A stretch of 64,000 bases of DNA from Vulcanimicrobiota bacterium (GCA_019235995.1 JAFAJV010000028.1:1-64000); one strand, 5' to 3'. Shown: positions 39,743 through 49,284, numbered from the stretch's first letter. Translations and numbers: made by a program. The notes: generated by a model not told the origin, from the letters alone.

Positions 39743-40999
39743 ATGAGATTCGCTCGCGGACCCGCCGCGCTGCTGGCGCTCGCCGCGAGCCTGGCAATCC
39801 CCGTATTGGGCGGGTGCGGCAAGAAGCCTCAGGCCGGAGCGATGCCCCTTGCGGTCGACGCTGCGGCCGCTTCGCGGCAGAACGTCGCGACATACGTTAC
39901 GCTGGACGGCCAGATCGCGCCGCTCGAGCAATCGACGCTCGCGTTCCAGCAGAGCGGCACCATCGTCGCGATCAACGTCAACATCGGCGACATGGTCCAC
40001 CGCGGCGAGCTGTTGGCGAGGATCGATCCTTCGACGCTGCAGGCGCAGCTGTCGCAGGCACAGGCGCAGGCCGCGCAGTACTCGGCGTCTGCGCAGGGTG
40101 CCGTCGTCGGATATCCCGTCCAGGTTCAGGGCAACGAGGCGACGCTTCAGACCGCGAAGGCCTCGCTCGCGAACGCGAAGCTCGTCTACGACCAAAATAA
40201 GCAATTATACAAGCAGGGCTACGTATCCGAGACGCAGTTGCAGCAATCCGAGGCGAATTACGTTCAGGCCCAGCAGACGTATAACAACGCCGTCGTGGGC
40301 CTGCGCAACAACGCCGTCAGCGCCCAGAACGTCAAGGCGCAGCAGGCACAAGCCCAGTCCGCCGCCGCGCAGGCAAACGTGTTGAGCACGCAGCTCTCGC
40401 AGACGTATATGTACTCACCGTACGATGCCGTCGTGGCGAATCGCCTCGTGGATCCGGGGGCGTTTGCGTCGCCGTCGCAGCCCGTGTTGCAGGTTGCGCG
40501 AATCGACACCGTCTGGATCAACGTCAACGTGCCGGACGAGGATCTCGCCTACGTGCATCCCGGCACGGGAGTCACGTTTGTGTCGACGTCGCTGCCGGGC
40601 CGCACGTTTCACGCAGCGATCCAGACCGTCAACTCCGTGCCCACGTCTGGAACGCTCTCGTATCTCGCGCGGATCGAGCTGCGCAATCCCGGCTACGCGC
40701 TGCGCGGCGGCATGCTGGTCGCAGTCACCGTGACCAAGGCGCACGCCGTCGGCGCGGTGGTCGTCCCTCGCAGTGCGGTAGCTCAGACGCCCAACGGAGA
40801 CGTCGTCTATATCGTGGTGGACAACAAGGCGCAGGCCGTACCGGTTCGGGTCGGCGTGCAGACCGACACGCTCTCGCAGGTCTCCAGCGCGCGGGTGCAG
40901 CCCGGCACGATGGTGATCACGACGCGGCCCGACGCGCTGAAGGACGGGAGCGATGTAGCGATCGCGAGCTCGGCCTCCTCGAACGCCGCGGTGCACTGA
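39743..40999 (+). CDS. periplasmic membrane-fusion adaptor lipoprotein (HlyD/RND type)
   Basis: Adaptor that joins an inner-membrane pump to an outer-membrane channel; 418 residues. A signal peptide ends in lipobox LGGC near residue 26. The lipoyl half-motifs GTIVAINVNIGDMVHRGELLARID and SPYDAVVANRLVDPGAFASP flank a long alpha-hairpin (about residues 95-215) rich in Ala/Gln. The C-terminal beta-barrel and membrane-proximal domain follow. I chose ATG 39743 because AAGAG lies 9 bases upstream; ATG 39734 is crowded against it. TolC follows after 2 bases, but no pump gene does. Confidence 0.9.
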   Translation: MRFARGPAALLALAASLAIPVLGGCGKKPQAGAMPLAVDAAAASRQNVATYVTLDGQIAPLEQSTLAFQQSGTIVAINVNIGDMVHRGELLARIDPSTLQAQLSQAQAQAAQYSASAQGAVVGYPVQVQGNEATLQTAKASLANAKLVYDQNKQLYKQGYVSETQLQQSEANYVQAQQTYNNAVVGLRNNAVSAQNVKAQQAQAQSAAAQANVLSTQLSQTYMYSPYDAVVANRLVDPGAFASPSQPVLQVARIDTVWINVNVPDEDLAYVHPGTGVTFVSTSLPGRTFHAAIQTVNSVPTSGTLSYLARIELRNPGYALRGGMLVAVTVTKAHAVGAVVVPRSAVAQTPNGDVVYIVVDNKAQAVPVRVGVQTDTLSQVSSARVQPGTMVITTRPDALKDGSDVAIASSASSNAAVH

Positions 41000-41001
41000 G
41001 G

Positions 41002-42606
41002 ATGACCCAAAGGCGGATTCCCGCGCGAGCGCTCGTCACGGCGCTTGCGCTGAGCTCGCTCGTGACGGGTGTGGCGCTGGCGCAGAGCGCGCCGGACCAG
41101 GGGCAGATTCAGGGCGTTCCCGGCGTGCAGATGCCTTCGCCCTTGCCGCAGCCCACGGTCAGCGGCACGCCGATCCCGTATCCGGCCTACGGGACGCCCG
41201 CGCCCGACGTCGCGTTGCTCAAGCCGAAAAAGGGAGTGCCGCAGTCCATCTCCCTCGCCGACGCGATCCGGATCGGCGTCGCGCTCTCGCCGACGTTCGC
41301 GCTGCAGAACGCGCAGTGGGCCGCGGTCCACGCCAAATACGCGGCGTCGGTCCAGGCCTACTATCCAGGGGTCAGTGGAACGGCGCAGACCGGAAAATCT
41401 TTCAGCAACGGCACGACGGCATCGGGGGGCGGCGTCGCGCGTCCGAGCAGCAGTCCCGGCGTCGTCGTGCCGAACGCCGCGTTCGGTCTCGCCACGCCGT
41501 CGGCGTACTCGCAGGCAACCTTCACGAATGAATCCGCGGGGATCACGATCCAGCAGCTCATCTACGACGGCGGACGCACGATCGCCAACATCCGCGCCGC
41601 TAAGGCGGCCGACATCGCCGGACGCGCGACGCTGCTTCGCCAGCTGCAAACGCTCGCACTCAGCGTCGCCAACGCCTATTACGCCGTGCTGGAAGACAAC
41701 GCGACGGTGACCGCCGACGCACAGCTCGTGCGCGAGTTCGAGGTCAACGAGGCGTCCGTCGCCGCGCAGATCCGCAACGGCGCGGCCGCGCGATCCGACA
41801 TTGCCGCCGCGCAGTTCCAGACCGCGCAGGCACGCGGCCAGCTCGTCACCGCCCAGGGGACCGCGATCGGCGCGCAGGCGACGTTCGCGACGACGCTCGG
41901 GCTCGACGCCGACTCGCAGGTCGTTCCCAAGTCGATTACCTCGCAGCCGCCGCCGCCCAATCCGAACTACACCGCGTCGCTGTCGCGCGCGCTCATCATG
42001 CGTCCGGACTACATCTCGGCCGCCTACAACGTCGAATCCGCTAAGGAGAACCTGCGCTACGCGAAGCTCGCGCGATTTCCGGTGCTGTCGGCCGGCGCGA
42101 GTGACACCATCAGCAAGCAGTTCATCAACTGCTTCTCGACAACGACGACGCTCAAGCACGGAATCGTCGTTCCGATTTCGGAATGTCCGGGCCCGCAGAG
42201 CTGGGCGAACGACAAGGTGCTCGGGTTGAACCTGTCGATTCCGATCTACGATCAGGGGCAGACGAACTATAACGTCGCCGTCGCCGCCTCGCAGCTCGAT
42301 CAGGCGGTTGCCACGCTCAACAGCACGCGGCTGACGGTGGAGTCGGACGTGCGCTCGGCGCTCGCGACGCTGATCTCGGCGCGGGCATCGCTCGTGCAGG
42401 CCCGGTCGGAGCTGACGTCCGCGCAAGTCTCGCTGGATGCGACGCAGGCTCAATATAAGGTTGGCGCGACCACGATCCTCAACGTCGTGACGGCCGAGGC
42501 GAACCTTTCGACGGCGCAATCCGCCTACATCACCGCTCTCTACGGCGTGCAGACGGCCGAACAGAACTACTTGTACGCGACGGGGATCAGCGACGTTCAA
42601 ATATAA
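41002..42606 (+). CDS. TolC-family outer membrane efflux protein
   Basis: Outer-membrane channel of 534 residues with a signal peptide (ALVTALALSSLVTGVALAQS). Two repeated long helical segments typical of TolC are visible, each with an ISLADAIRIGVALSP-like or LNLSIPIYDQGQTNYNVAVA motif. The N-terminal spacer is Pro-rich. It shows that the cell has an outer membrane. It partners with the adaptor 2 bases upstream. The next gene starts 10 bases downstream, so the unit continues into the haem-related gene. Confidence 0.92.
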   Translation: MTQRRIPARALVTALALSSLVTGVALAQSAPDQGQIQGVPGVQMPSPLPQPTVSGTPIPYPAYGTPAPDVALLKPKKGVPQSISLADAIRIGVALSPTFALQNAQWAAVHAKYAASVQAYYPGVSGTAQTGKSFSNGTTASGGGVARPSSSPGVVVPNAAFGLATPSAYSQATFTNESAGITIQQLIYDGGRTIANIRAAKAADIAGRATLLRQLQTLALSVANAYYAVLEDNATVTADAQLVREFEVNEASVAAQIRNGAAARSDIAAAQFQTAQARGQLVTAQGTAIGAQATFATTLGLDADSQVVPKSITSQPPPPNPNYTASLSRALIMRPDYISAAYNVESAKENLRYAKLARFPVLSAGASDTISKQFINCFSTTTTLKHGIVVPISECPGPQSWANDKVLGLNLSIPIYDQGQTNYNVAVAASQLDQAVATLNSTRLTVESDVRSALATLISARASLVQARSELTSAQVSLDATQAQYKVGATTILNVVTAEANLSTAQSAYITALYGVQTAEQNYLYATGISDVQI

Positions 42607-42616
42607 TTAAGCGCCG

Positions 42617-43777
42617 ATGACTCCGGAGATCTCCGAAGCGCCGGCGACGATTTCGGATCCGGTCAATGCCGCGATCCTCGCGGTCTCGGAGGACCGCCTC
42701 GCGGGATTCCAAACCGACCCGTTCGGCGAGATCGCGTCGCGAACGGGGATTCCGGTCGAGACCGTGATGCAGCGGATCGTGACGATGCTGCGGGCAGGGA
42801 CGATTCGCCGGGTCCGCCAGACCCTGCTCTCCACGAGCTTGGCCCAGGGCGCGCTCTGCGCGTGGGAGGTCGCGCCGGAACGGCTCGACGCAGCCTTCGA
42901 CTTCATGTTTCGCGAGGACCCGTTCTCCGGTCACGTCGTCATCCGGACGACCGACGCGGTTTCTGCCGGCAGCAAGTACCGCTTGTGGACGACGCTGAAA
43001 GTGCCGCAGGGCTACTCGCTGCGCAAACACGCGGAGTGGCTGCGCGGCGCGGTTGGAGCGCAGCGGTATCGGCTGATGCCGGCTCGGATGCTCTTTGCGC
43101 TCGGCGTGGGGCACGTTCGCCGGCGCGGGCTCGAGCCCGGGGCGCGCTCGCAGGAGCGCGCGCGACCGATGCAGGCGTCGGTCGTCGAGCTCTCCGATCT
43201 CCAGTGGCGCGTCCTCGTGGCTCTCAAGCGCGAGTTTGCGCCGGGTGAGATCCTCCGCGACGTTTGGTCGGCGCGCGCTCGTGACGCCGGACTCGACGTC
43301 GAGACGTTCGTCAACGTGGCGCGCAGCCTACAGGAGCGCCGCGTGATCGGGCGTTTCTCCACCTTTCTCGAGCACGTCAAGCCGACGGCCGGAAACGAGC
43401 GCGCGACGCGTTATAACGCGCTGTTTCACTGGGCCGTCCCCGCGGGCCGCGAGATCGACGCCGGCTCCGAGGTCGCGCGCCACTACGTGATCACGCACGC
43501 GTACTGGCGCGAGGGCGGACCGGAGTTCCACGGCGTCAACATCATGGCGGTGGCACACGGTATGGAAAAGGAGCGCGTGTTGGCGCATAAGGCGGCGATC
43601 GACGAGCACCTGCGGGAGGCGGGCATCGGCTTTTCGTATACCAACGTCTTCTGGGGCGGGCGCAGCGAGATCAAGCCCTCGGAGATCGCGCCGGACGCGT
43701 ACCGGTCGTTTTGCGCCTCTCGCGGCATCGATCCCGAGACGATGCGCACCGACCCGAAGGAAGGAGCGTCTGGGTGA
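42617..43777 (+). CDS. siroheme decarboxylase-like AhbA-AhbB (NirDL) fusion
   Basis: Two tandem Lrp/AsnC-like units in 386 residues. Half one (about 10-165) has a winged helix (PFGEIASRTGIPVETV, GTIRRVRQTL) and a ferredoxin-like part with KYRLWTTLKVP. Half two (about 185-370) repeats this: QERRVIGRFSTFLEH, then HYVITHAYWREG and HGVNIMAVAHG, the motif set of AhbB/NirDLGH. These enzymes decarboxylate siroheme to 12,18-didecarboxysiroheme in the alternative haem and haem d1 pathways. Fusion of the two halves is known for NirDL. The gene overlaps the downstream binding protein (gtga). A plain regulator is the alternative. Confidence 0.78.
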   Translation: MTPEISEAPATISDPVNAAILAVSEDRLAGFQTDPFGEIASRTGIPVETVMQRIVTMLRAGTIRRVRQTLLSTSLAQGALCAWEVAPERLDAAFDFMFREDPFSGHVVIRTTDAVSAGSKYRLWTTLKVPQGYSLRKHAEWLRGAVGAQRYRLMPARMLFALGVGHVRRRGLEPGARSQERARPMQASVVELSDLQWRVLVALKREFAPGEILRDVWSARARDAGLDVETFVNVARSLQERRVIGRFSTFLEHVKPTAGNERATRYNALFHWAVPAGREIDAGSEVARHYVITHAYWREGGPEFHGVNIMAVAHGMEKERVLAHKAAIDEHLREAGIGFSYTNVFWGGRSEIKPSEIAPDAYRSFCASRGIDPETMRTDPKEGASG

Positions 43778-45435
43778 ACGCCAAGGCGTTGTTTGCGCTG
43801 GCCGTCGTCTCGGCCGCGCTGGTCGGATGCACGAAGACTTCGACGAACGGCGCGGGAGGCGGGGCGCACTCATGGACTCAGCCGGGCGTGTTCCGCTTTT
43901 CGGAGGCAGCCGATCCGAAAAATCTCAACCCGGTGTTGGATGCCGCCACGCCTATGCTGGATCTCTCGATGTTCATCTACTCCTGGGCGATCCGGTACGA
44001 CGCGAAGGGACGCCCCGTGCCCGACGCGCTGCGCGAGGTCCCGACGGTCGCCAACGGAGACGTCAGCAAAGACGGCCTGACGCTCAAGTACAAGCTCCGG
44101 CCGAACATCAAGTGGCAAGACGGCGCGCCGCTAACCTGCAACGACCTGAAGTTCACTTGGCAAGTCGTCATGAACGCGCACAACAACGTCACGACGACCG
44201 ACGGCTACAAGAGCATCGGCAGCATCGACTGCAGTGACCGCACCGTGGCGGTCATTCACATGAAGAAGCTCTACGCGCCGTACTTGCAGCAGCTCTGGGG
44301 TGTGAACGCGAACGCGCCGATCCTGCCCGCCCACATCCTCGCCAAGTACAACGACGACAGAGGGTCGTTCAACACAGCTCCGTACAACTCGCTGCCGGTC
44401 GGCAGCGGCCCGTTCAAGGTCGTGGCGTGGAACCGCGGCCAGGACGTGCGAATGGTGGCGAATCCGTACTTCTATCTCGGCAAGCCGAAGCTGAGCGAGG
44501 TCGTCTACAAGATCCTCCCCGACGAGAACACCATGCAGACGCAGCTGCAGACCCACGAGATCGACATGCTGGCGATCGGCTCGGGGATGAAGTGGCCGCA
44601 GTACGCGGCGCTTGCCGACGACCCCGCGAACGGCCTGGTCGCCGTTCGCGTGAACTCGTTCCTCTTCTCGCACCTCGACTTCAACCTGCGGCACCCGATC
44701 GTGAGCGACCGGAACGTGCGCGTCGCGCTGGCCTACGCGACGGACCGCGGCGAGATTATCAACAAGATCCTGCACGGCTCCGCGATCCCGGCCGAGACCG
44801 ACCAGAGCCCGCAGCTGTCGTGGGCGTACACCAGCGACATCACGCACCACGCGTACGATCCGGCGAAGGCCCGCGCGATTCTGGACGCCGACGGCTGGAA
44901 GGTGGGCCCAGGTGGGATCCGGGTCAAGGACGGCCAGCGGCTGGAGTTCACGCTGAGCACGCAGACCGAGTCGAACTACGGCAAGGCGTTGCAAACGGTG
45001 CTGCAGCGCCAGTGGCGCGAGGTCGGCGCGCAGGCCGACATCAAGAACTATCCGGCCAGCCAGTTCTTCGACAACTCCGCCAACGGCATTCTGCAGGGCG
45101 GCCACTACGACGTCGCCGGATTCAGCTGGGCCGCCGCCTCCGACCCCGACGATAGCGCGATCTACTCCGCCGACAACTTCGCGCCCCACGGGCAGAACTC
45201 CATGTTCTGGGACAATCGCACCGCGACGTCCGCAATGAACGATGCGCTCTCGACGATCGATCAGACGCGCCGCAAGCGCGACTACGTCATCGTGCAGCAG
45301 CAGCTGACGTACGACGTCCCAACCATCATCATCAACTTCGCCCGGGTGCCGTACGTATACAATAACGACCTGAAGGGCTTCGACCCCTCGCCGGTGATAT
45401 CGGCCTTCTGGGACCCGTGGAACTACTCGATTTAG
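43774..45435 (+). CDS. peptide-type ABC transporter substrate-binding lipoprotein
   Basis: SBP_bac_5 protein of 553 residues with a lipobox LVGC (Cys about 19). The mature start HSWTQPGVFRFSEAADPKNL closely matches the paralogue at 45449. Landmarks include LTLKYKLRPNIKWQDGAP and VALAYATDRGEIINKILHG. The start is GTG 43774 with AAGGAG upstream, overlapping the previous stop. No permease or ATPase is present. DppA-type proteins can bind peptides or haem, and the coupling to a siroheme decarboxylase-like gene makes a tetrapyrrole ligand worth considering, but that is inference. Confidence 0.88.
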   Translation: MNAKALFALAVVSAALVGCTKTSTNGAGGGAHSWTQPGVFRFSEAADPKNLNPVLDAATPMLDLSMFIYSWAIRYDAKGRPVPDALREVPTVANGDVSKDGLTLKYKLRPNIKWQDGAPLTCNDLKFTWQVVMNAHNNVTTTDGYKSIGSIDCSDRTVAVIHMKKLYAPYLQQLWGVNANAPILPAHILAKYNDDRGSFNTAPYNSLPVGSGPFKVVAWNRGQDVRMVANPYFYLGKPKLSEVVYKILPDENTMQTQLQTHEIDMLAIGSGMKWPQYAALADDPANGLVAVRVNSFLFSHLDFNLRHPIVSDRNVRVALAYATDRGEIINKILHGSAIPAETDQSPQLSWAYTSDITHHAYDPAKARAILDADGWKVGPGGIRVKDGQRLEFTLSTQTESNYGKALQTVLQRQWREVGAQADIKNYPASQFFDNSANGILQGGHYDVAGFSWAAASDPDDSAIYSADNFAPHGQNSMFWDNRTATSAMNDALSTIDQTRRKRDYVIVQQQLTYDVPTIIINFARVPYVYNNDLKGFDPSPVISAFWDPWNYSI

Positions 45436-45448
45436 GAGCATGTTGGAC

Positions 45449-47086
45449 ATGAAAGCACGACTGGTGTTCGTTGCGGCTTGCGTCGTTCTCGGCGGGCTCT
45501 GCGCCTGCACTAAGACCGGCGGCCTCTCGACCGGAGGGCGAACGAACTCGTGGACCCAGCCGCACGTGCTGCGGTTCTCGGACGCGGGCGACGTGAACAC
45601 GCTCAACCCGCACCTCGGGCAGTTCGCCGACATAGGCTACCTGTCGTCGATGACGATGGCCTACCTGGTCAAATGGGACGAGCACAACAACCCGTATCCC
45701 GAGCTCGCCACGCAGGTGCCGACCCAAGCCAACGGCGGCGTCAGCAAGGACGGACTTACGATCACATACCACCTCCGTCACGGAGTGCGCTGGTCCGACG
45801 GCGCACCCTTCAACGCCGACGACGTGGTCTTCTCGACCAACGTCGTGAACAACACGGCCAACAACGAGGTCGGCCGGCTGGGGTGGGATCAGATCACGAA
45901 AATCGACGAGCCCGACAAATACACGGTCATCTACCACCTAAAGAAGCCCTACTCGCCGTTCATCGAGACGTTCTTTTCGACGGCCGGCGCCAACCCGTGC
46001 ATCCTGCCAAAACACCTGCTGGCGCAGTATCCGAACATCAACCACGTCGCGTATAACTCACTTCCGGTGGGCATCGGTCCGTTCAAATATCTGCGCTGGA
46101 ATCGCGCGCAGGATATCGTGCTGGTGCCCAATCCGCTCTACTGGCGCGGTCTGCCGCGCCTCAAGGAAGTGATCTTCAGGATCATTCCGGACCGCAACAC
46201 CGTGCTCTCGCAGCTCCAAGCGCACGAGATCGACATGTGGCATCTCGTGCCGGGCAACTACTTATCACGGGTGCAGGGAATCTCCGGCATCACGGTCGCA
46301 CGCCTGCCGAGCTACTTCTACGACCATCTGGACTTCAACATCCGGCATCCCGCCGTCAGCGACGCAACGGTGCGCCAGGCGCTGCGTCTGGCGATCGACC
46401 GCAAGACGCTGATCGAGAAGATCGGCCACGGCGTCGGTATTCTGCAGGAGGTCACGACGCCGAAGGACGCACCGTATGCCGTGACGTCGATCCCGCCGGT
46501 GCCGTTCGACATCGCTGCGGCCAACGCGTTGCTCGACAAGGACGGGTGGGTGCGCGGGCCCGACGGCGTTCGCGCGAAAAACGGCGTGCGTCTCTCGCTC
46601 GAGTACGCCGCTACCGCGGGGTCGCAGGACGCCGACGAGGGAATCGAGCTGGAGCGCTCGTGGTGGAAGCAAATCGGCGTCGACATCACGGTTCGGCACT
46701 ACCCGCCGGCGCTGATGTTCGCGCCGCTGCAGCAAGGCGGCATCGTCTACGGAAACAAGTGGGACGTCATCGGGTTCGCGTGGCTCAACGATGCGATCGG
46801 CGACCAATCGGCGATATACTCATGTCGCTCGTTCCCGCCCAACGGGCAGAACAACCTACACTGGTGTAACCCGCGCGCCCAAGGCGCGATGGACGCGCTC
46901 TTCGGTCACTACGATCAAGCGCAACGAAACGGCGACCAGCTCGTGATCCAGCGAGCGCTCGTCAAAGACGTTCCGACCATCGTCACCCAGCTTCGCGAGG
47001 ATATCTTCGCTCAGAACAGCGACCTAAAGAATTTCCATCCCAACGCGATCACGCCGTTCGATAACATGCTGAATGTCGATATATAG
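45449..47086 (+). CDS. peptide-type ABC transporter substrate-binding lipoprotein, tandem paralogue
   Basis: Second SBP_bac_5 lipoprotein, 545 residues, lipobox LCAC (Cys about 20), starting NSWTQPHVLRFSDAGDVNTL after the linker. Landmarks include GLTITYHLRHGVRWSDGAPF and LRLAIDRKTLIEK. I chose ATG 45449 because AGGAG is 10 bases upstream; ATG 45440 is too near it. It lies 13 bases after its paralogue, which points to duplication followed by divergence. It ends by overlapping the convergent GT87-like gene by 38 bases. Confidence 0.88.
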   Translation: MKARLVFVAACVVLGGLCACTKTGGLSTGGRTNSWTQPHVLRFSDAGDVNTLNPHLGQFADIGYLSSMTMAYLVKWDEHNNPYPELATQVPTQANGGVSKDGLTITYHLRHGVRWSDGAPFNADDVVFSTNVVNNTANNEVGRLGWDQITKIDEPDKYTVIYHLKKPYSPFIETFFSTAGANPCILPKHLLAQYPNINHVAYNSLPVGIGPFKYLRWNRAQDIVLVPNPLYWRGLPRLKEVIFRIIPDRNTVLSQLQAHEIDMWHLVPGNYLSRVQGISGITVARLPSYFYDHLDFNIRHPAVSDATVRQALRLAIDRKTLIEKIGHGVGILQEVTTPKDAPYAVTSIPPVPFDIAAANALLDKDGWVRGPDGVRAKNGVRLSLEYAATAGSQDADEGIELERSWWKQIGVDITVRHYPPALMFAPLQQGGIVYGNKWDVIGFAWLNDAIGDQSAIYSCRSFPPNGQNNLHWCNPRAQGAMDALFGHYDQAQRNGDQLVIQRALVKDVPTIVTQLREDIFAQNSDLKNFHPNAITPFDNMLNVDI

Positions 47087-48449
47087 CGAGCGCGAGTACC
47101 GCGCAGCCTAACAGCGAAGCCGAGCGCAGGAGCGACCACGCCGGAACCGCGGCCAGGAGCCCGTTTGCGCGCTGTTCGGCGAGCCACACCGCCGCGGGCG
47201 GCGCGCCGAGGGCCGCGCGGAAATTCGCGAGGGAATCGGGCCACACCGGCATCGGATGGCTCACGGCGAGAAAGGCCAAGGCGGTGAAGAGCGCCGCCAC
47301 CGCGACGCCCGCGGGCGCCGCTCCGCGATAGCCGGCCGGTCCGCCGAGCGCGACAAACGCCACGAACGCGGCGACCGCCAGCAGCAACGATTGCACGACC
47401 CCCGTCGGGCGCTGCGCGAGGCCGAGCCAGTCGACGCCGGCGAGCAGCGTGCCTGTCAGCGCGAGCGTCCGGGTTGCGCCGCCCGTGCGCCGTGCGCACC
47501 ACAGCGCGGCACCGAACGCTGTCACCAGATCGTGCTCGTGGACGAAGCCTGCAACGAAGGGCACGAGCGCCGAAAAGGCGGCGAAGCGCGCGAAGCGGTC
47601 GCGAACGCGGAACGCAATCGCTATGCAGGCCGCGATCGCGATGAGGGCGATGGCGACGCCGATAACGATCGCGGCGGCGGCACGCGCGCCGAAGCCGTAC
47701 GCGATCGCGACCGGACTGAACTGGATCGCGACGAAGCGTTCCGCCGCTCCGTGCGCGACCAGCACGTGCGCGTACGCGATGGGCCACGCCCAGCCGGCGG
47801 CGAGGGCACCGAGAGCGTAGGTCGCGAGCGTCGCGAGCAGGAGCGCGAGCGTCGAGCGGTTGCGGCCGAGTTGCGAGACGAGCCCCAGCGCGGCGTTGGG
47901 CTGCGCGAACGCGAGGCACGCGCAGGCAAACGCCGCCGCAAGCGACCGGTCCGCCAGGACGGGCACCGCGCAGGCGCCGAGAAACGTCGGCAATGCCAGC
48001 TGCCCGAGCGCCAAGTCGCTCGAGATCGGCGCGAACGCGATCGCCAGGAGGGTGCCTGCGGTGAAGTCGCTCGCCGTGACCGCGACGCCGGCGCCGCGCA
48101 AGACCACGGCCACCAGCGCGAGCAGCGAGACCGCGAGGAGCACCCACCAGCCGCGTGCCGCCGCGTCGTAGGGCCAACGTGCCGCGAGGACCCAGGCCCA
48201 CAGCGTCGCGGGCGGTCCGACGAACGGCAGCAGCTCGTCGTGCGACGCAACGACGCCCGGAACGCGCCGCTCGTCGCTCCATATCGCTCGCCCGTAGGGA
48301 TCCGCGCCGGCATTCTGCGCCGCGCCCGCGGACCAGTAGGCTTCGAAGTCGCGCGCGAGAGGGCCGGGCGTGGGCAGCGGCCGAGCCGCAAGGATCGCGA
48401 TCAGGATCGCGGCGCAAGCCGCACCGAGCAGCCATCTGCGCGTCACCAT
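47049..48449 (-). CDS. polytopic membrane protein, GT87/DUF2029-like glycosyltransferase
   Basis: A 466-residue inner-membrane protein with about ten hydrophobic helices. The first extracytoplasmic loop carries DFEAYWSAGAAQNAGADPYG, the acidic-Asp motif common to GT87 and related GT-C transferases that use polyprenyl-phosphate sugars. A later loop has HEHDLVTAFG. Family assignment rests on this loop and topology only. The start is ATG 48449, overlapping the protease stop; GTG 48446 is an alternative. Together with the protease it makes a two-gene operon. Confidence 0.72.
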   Translation of the reverse strand: MVTRRWLLGAACAAILIAILAARPLPTPGPLARDFEAYWSAGAAQNAGADPYGRAIWSDERRVPGVVASHDELLPFVGPPATLWAWVLAARWPYDAAARGWWVLLAVSLLALVAVVLRGAGVAVTASDFTAGTLLAIAFAPISSDLALGQLALPTFLGACAVPVLADRSLAAAFACACLAFAQPNAALGLVSQLGRNRSTLALLLATLATYALGALAAGWAWPIAYAHVLVAHGAAERFVAIQFSPVAIAYGFGARAAAAIVIGVAIALIAIAACIAIAFRVRDRFARFAAFSALVPFVAGFVHEHDLVTAFGAALWCARRTGGATRTLALTGTLLAGVDWLGLAQRPTGVVQSLLLAVAAFVAFVALGGPAGYRGAAPAGVAVAALFTALAFLAVSHPMPVWPDSLANFRAALGAPPAAVWLAEQRANGLLAAVPAWSLLRSASLLGCAVLALAIYRHSACYRTA

Positions 48450-49261
48450 ACGGTGGTCGTCGCGCCCGGAGTCGCGATCGCGTGCGCTTGCGCCATGACG
48501 AAGAAGAGGCCCAGCAGAGTCGCGAGATACCAAACGCTGACGCGCAGGCGCGATGCAAACGTCATGTGCTGTGCACGCGGATCGACGTGACCTCTCCAGG
48601 CGGCCAGCATCGCGGGCAGGCCTAGCAGGCCGATGATTGCGACGAATAGGATCGGAATATGGAAAAATACGGCGAACGCGACGAAGACCGCGAACCCGAT
48701 GATCCACAGCGGCGGCCAGAGCGCTCCGATGATGCGCCCGCCGTCGAACGGCGGCATCGGGATCATGTTGAAAAGATTCAAGAACGCCGAGAGATCGGCG
48801 CACGCGTACCAGAAGCGATCGTGCGAAGCCAGTCCGAGTCCGTAGCAGACGGCGGCGAGTCCGAGCCCGGTGAGTGGACCGGCCAGCGCGATGTACGCAT
48901 CCTGCTCGAGATCCTCAGGCGGCGCGCCCGCGGTGAACGCGCCGAGCATCGGAACGAAGGCGGGGAGACGCGCCGGCAGTCCGTACGCGCGAAACGCGAA
49001 GTAGTGCCCGAGCTCGTGCGCGAGGAGCAGCAGCATCACGACGACCGCCAGCTTCCATCCGAAGATGACGACGTAGATCCACAGTGAGAGCAGAAACGTC
49101 CAGCTTACTCCAATGAGCTTGGTGCCCAACAGTAAGATGAACTTGAACTTCAGCACGAACGCGAGGGCTGCGGCGAGAATCGCGCCGATGCCGCCGCCGG
49201 CGCGACGGCGCGCGGGCGCCGGAGATTCCGGCTCTGGCTCAGACGGGGGCAGGTATCGCAC
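48443..49261 (-). CDS. M50-family (site-2-like) membrane metalloprotease
   Basis: Intramembrane zinc protease of 272 residues. The zinc motif LLAHELGHYFAFRAYG supplies HExxH at about residues 86-90, and the third ligand is Asp in NMIPMPPFDGGR. Six helices are predicted. A Pro/Arg-rich cytoplasmic start (residues 1-30) precedes them. The short minimal form lacks PDZ domains, so the substrate is unknown. The start is GTG 49261, next to a perfect palindrome shared with the divergent NDH-2 gene. Confidence 0.88.
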   Translation of the reverse strand: MRYLPPSEPEPESPAPARRRAGGGIGAILAAALAFVLKFKFILLLGTKLIGVSWTFLLSLWIYVVIFGWKLAVVVMLLLLAHELGHYFAFRAYGLPARLPAFVPMLGAFTAGAPPEDLEQDAYIALAGPLTGLGLAAVCYGLGLASHDRFWYACADLSAFLNLFNMIPMPPFDGGRIIGALWPPLWIIGFAVFVAFAVFFHIPILFVAIIGLLGLPAMLAAWRGHVDPRAQHMTFASRLRVSVWYLATLLGLFFVMAQAHAIATPGATTTVW

Positions 49262-49280
49262 GCGGTTCTCTTCAACCGCG
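49261..49280. promoter_or_regulatory. perfect inverted repeat between divergent start codons
   Basis: CGCGGTT-N6-AACCGCG fills almost the entire 23-base gap between the M50 protease start (49261) and the NDH-2 start (49285). It could be an operator controlling both genes or a hairpin in the leaders. No separate -10 or -35 fits in the gap. Confidence 0.5.
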
Positions 49281-49284
49281 TTGC

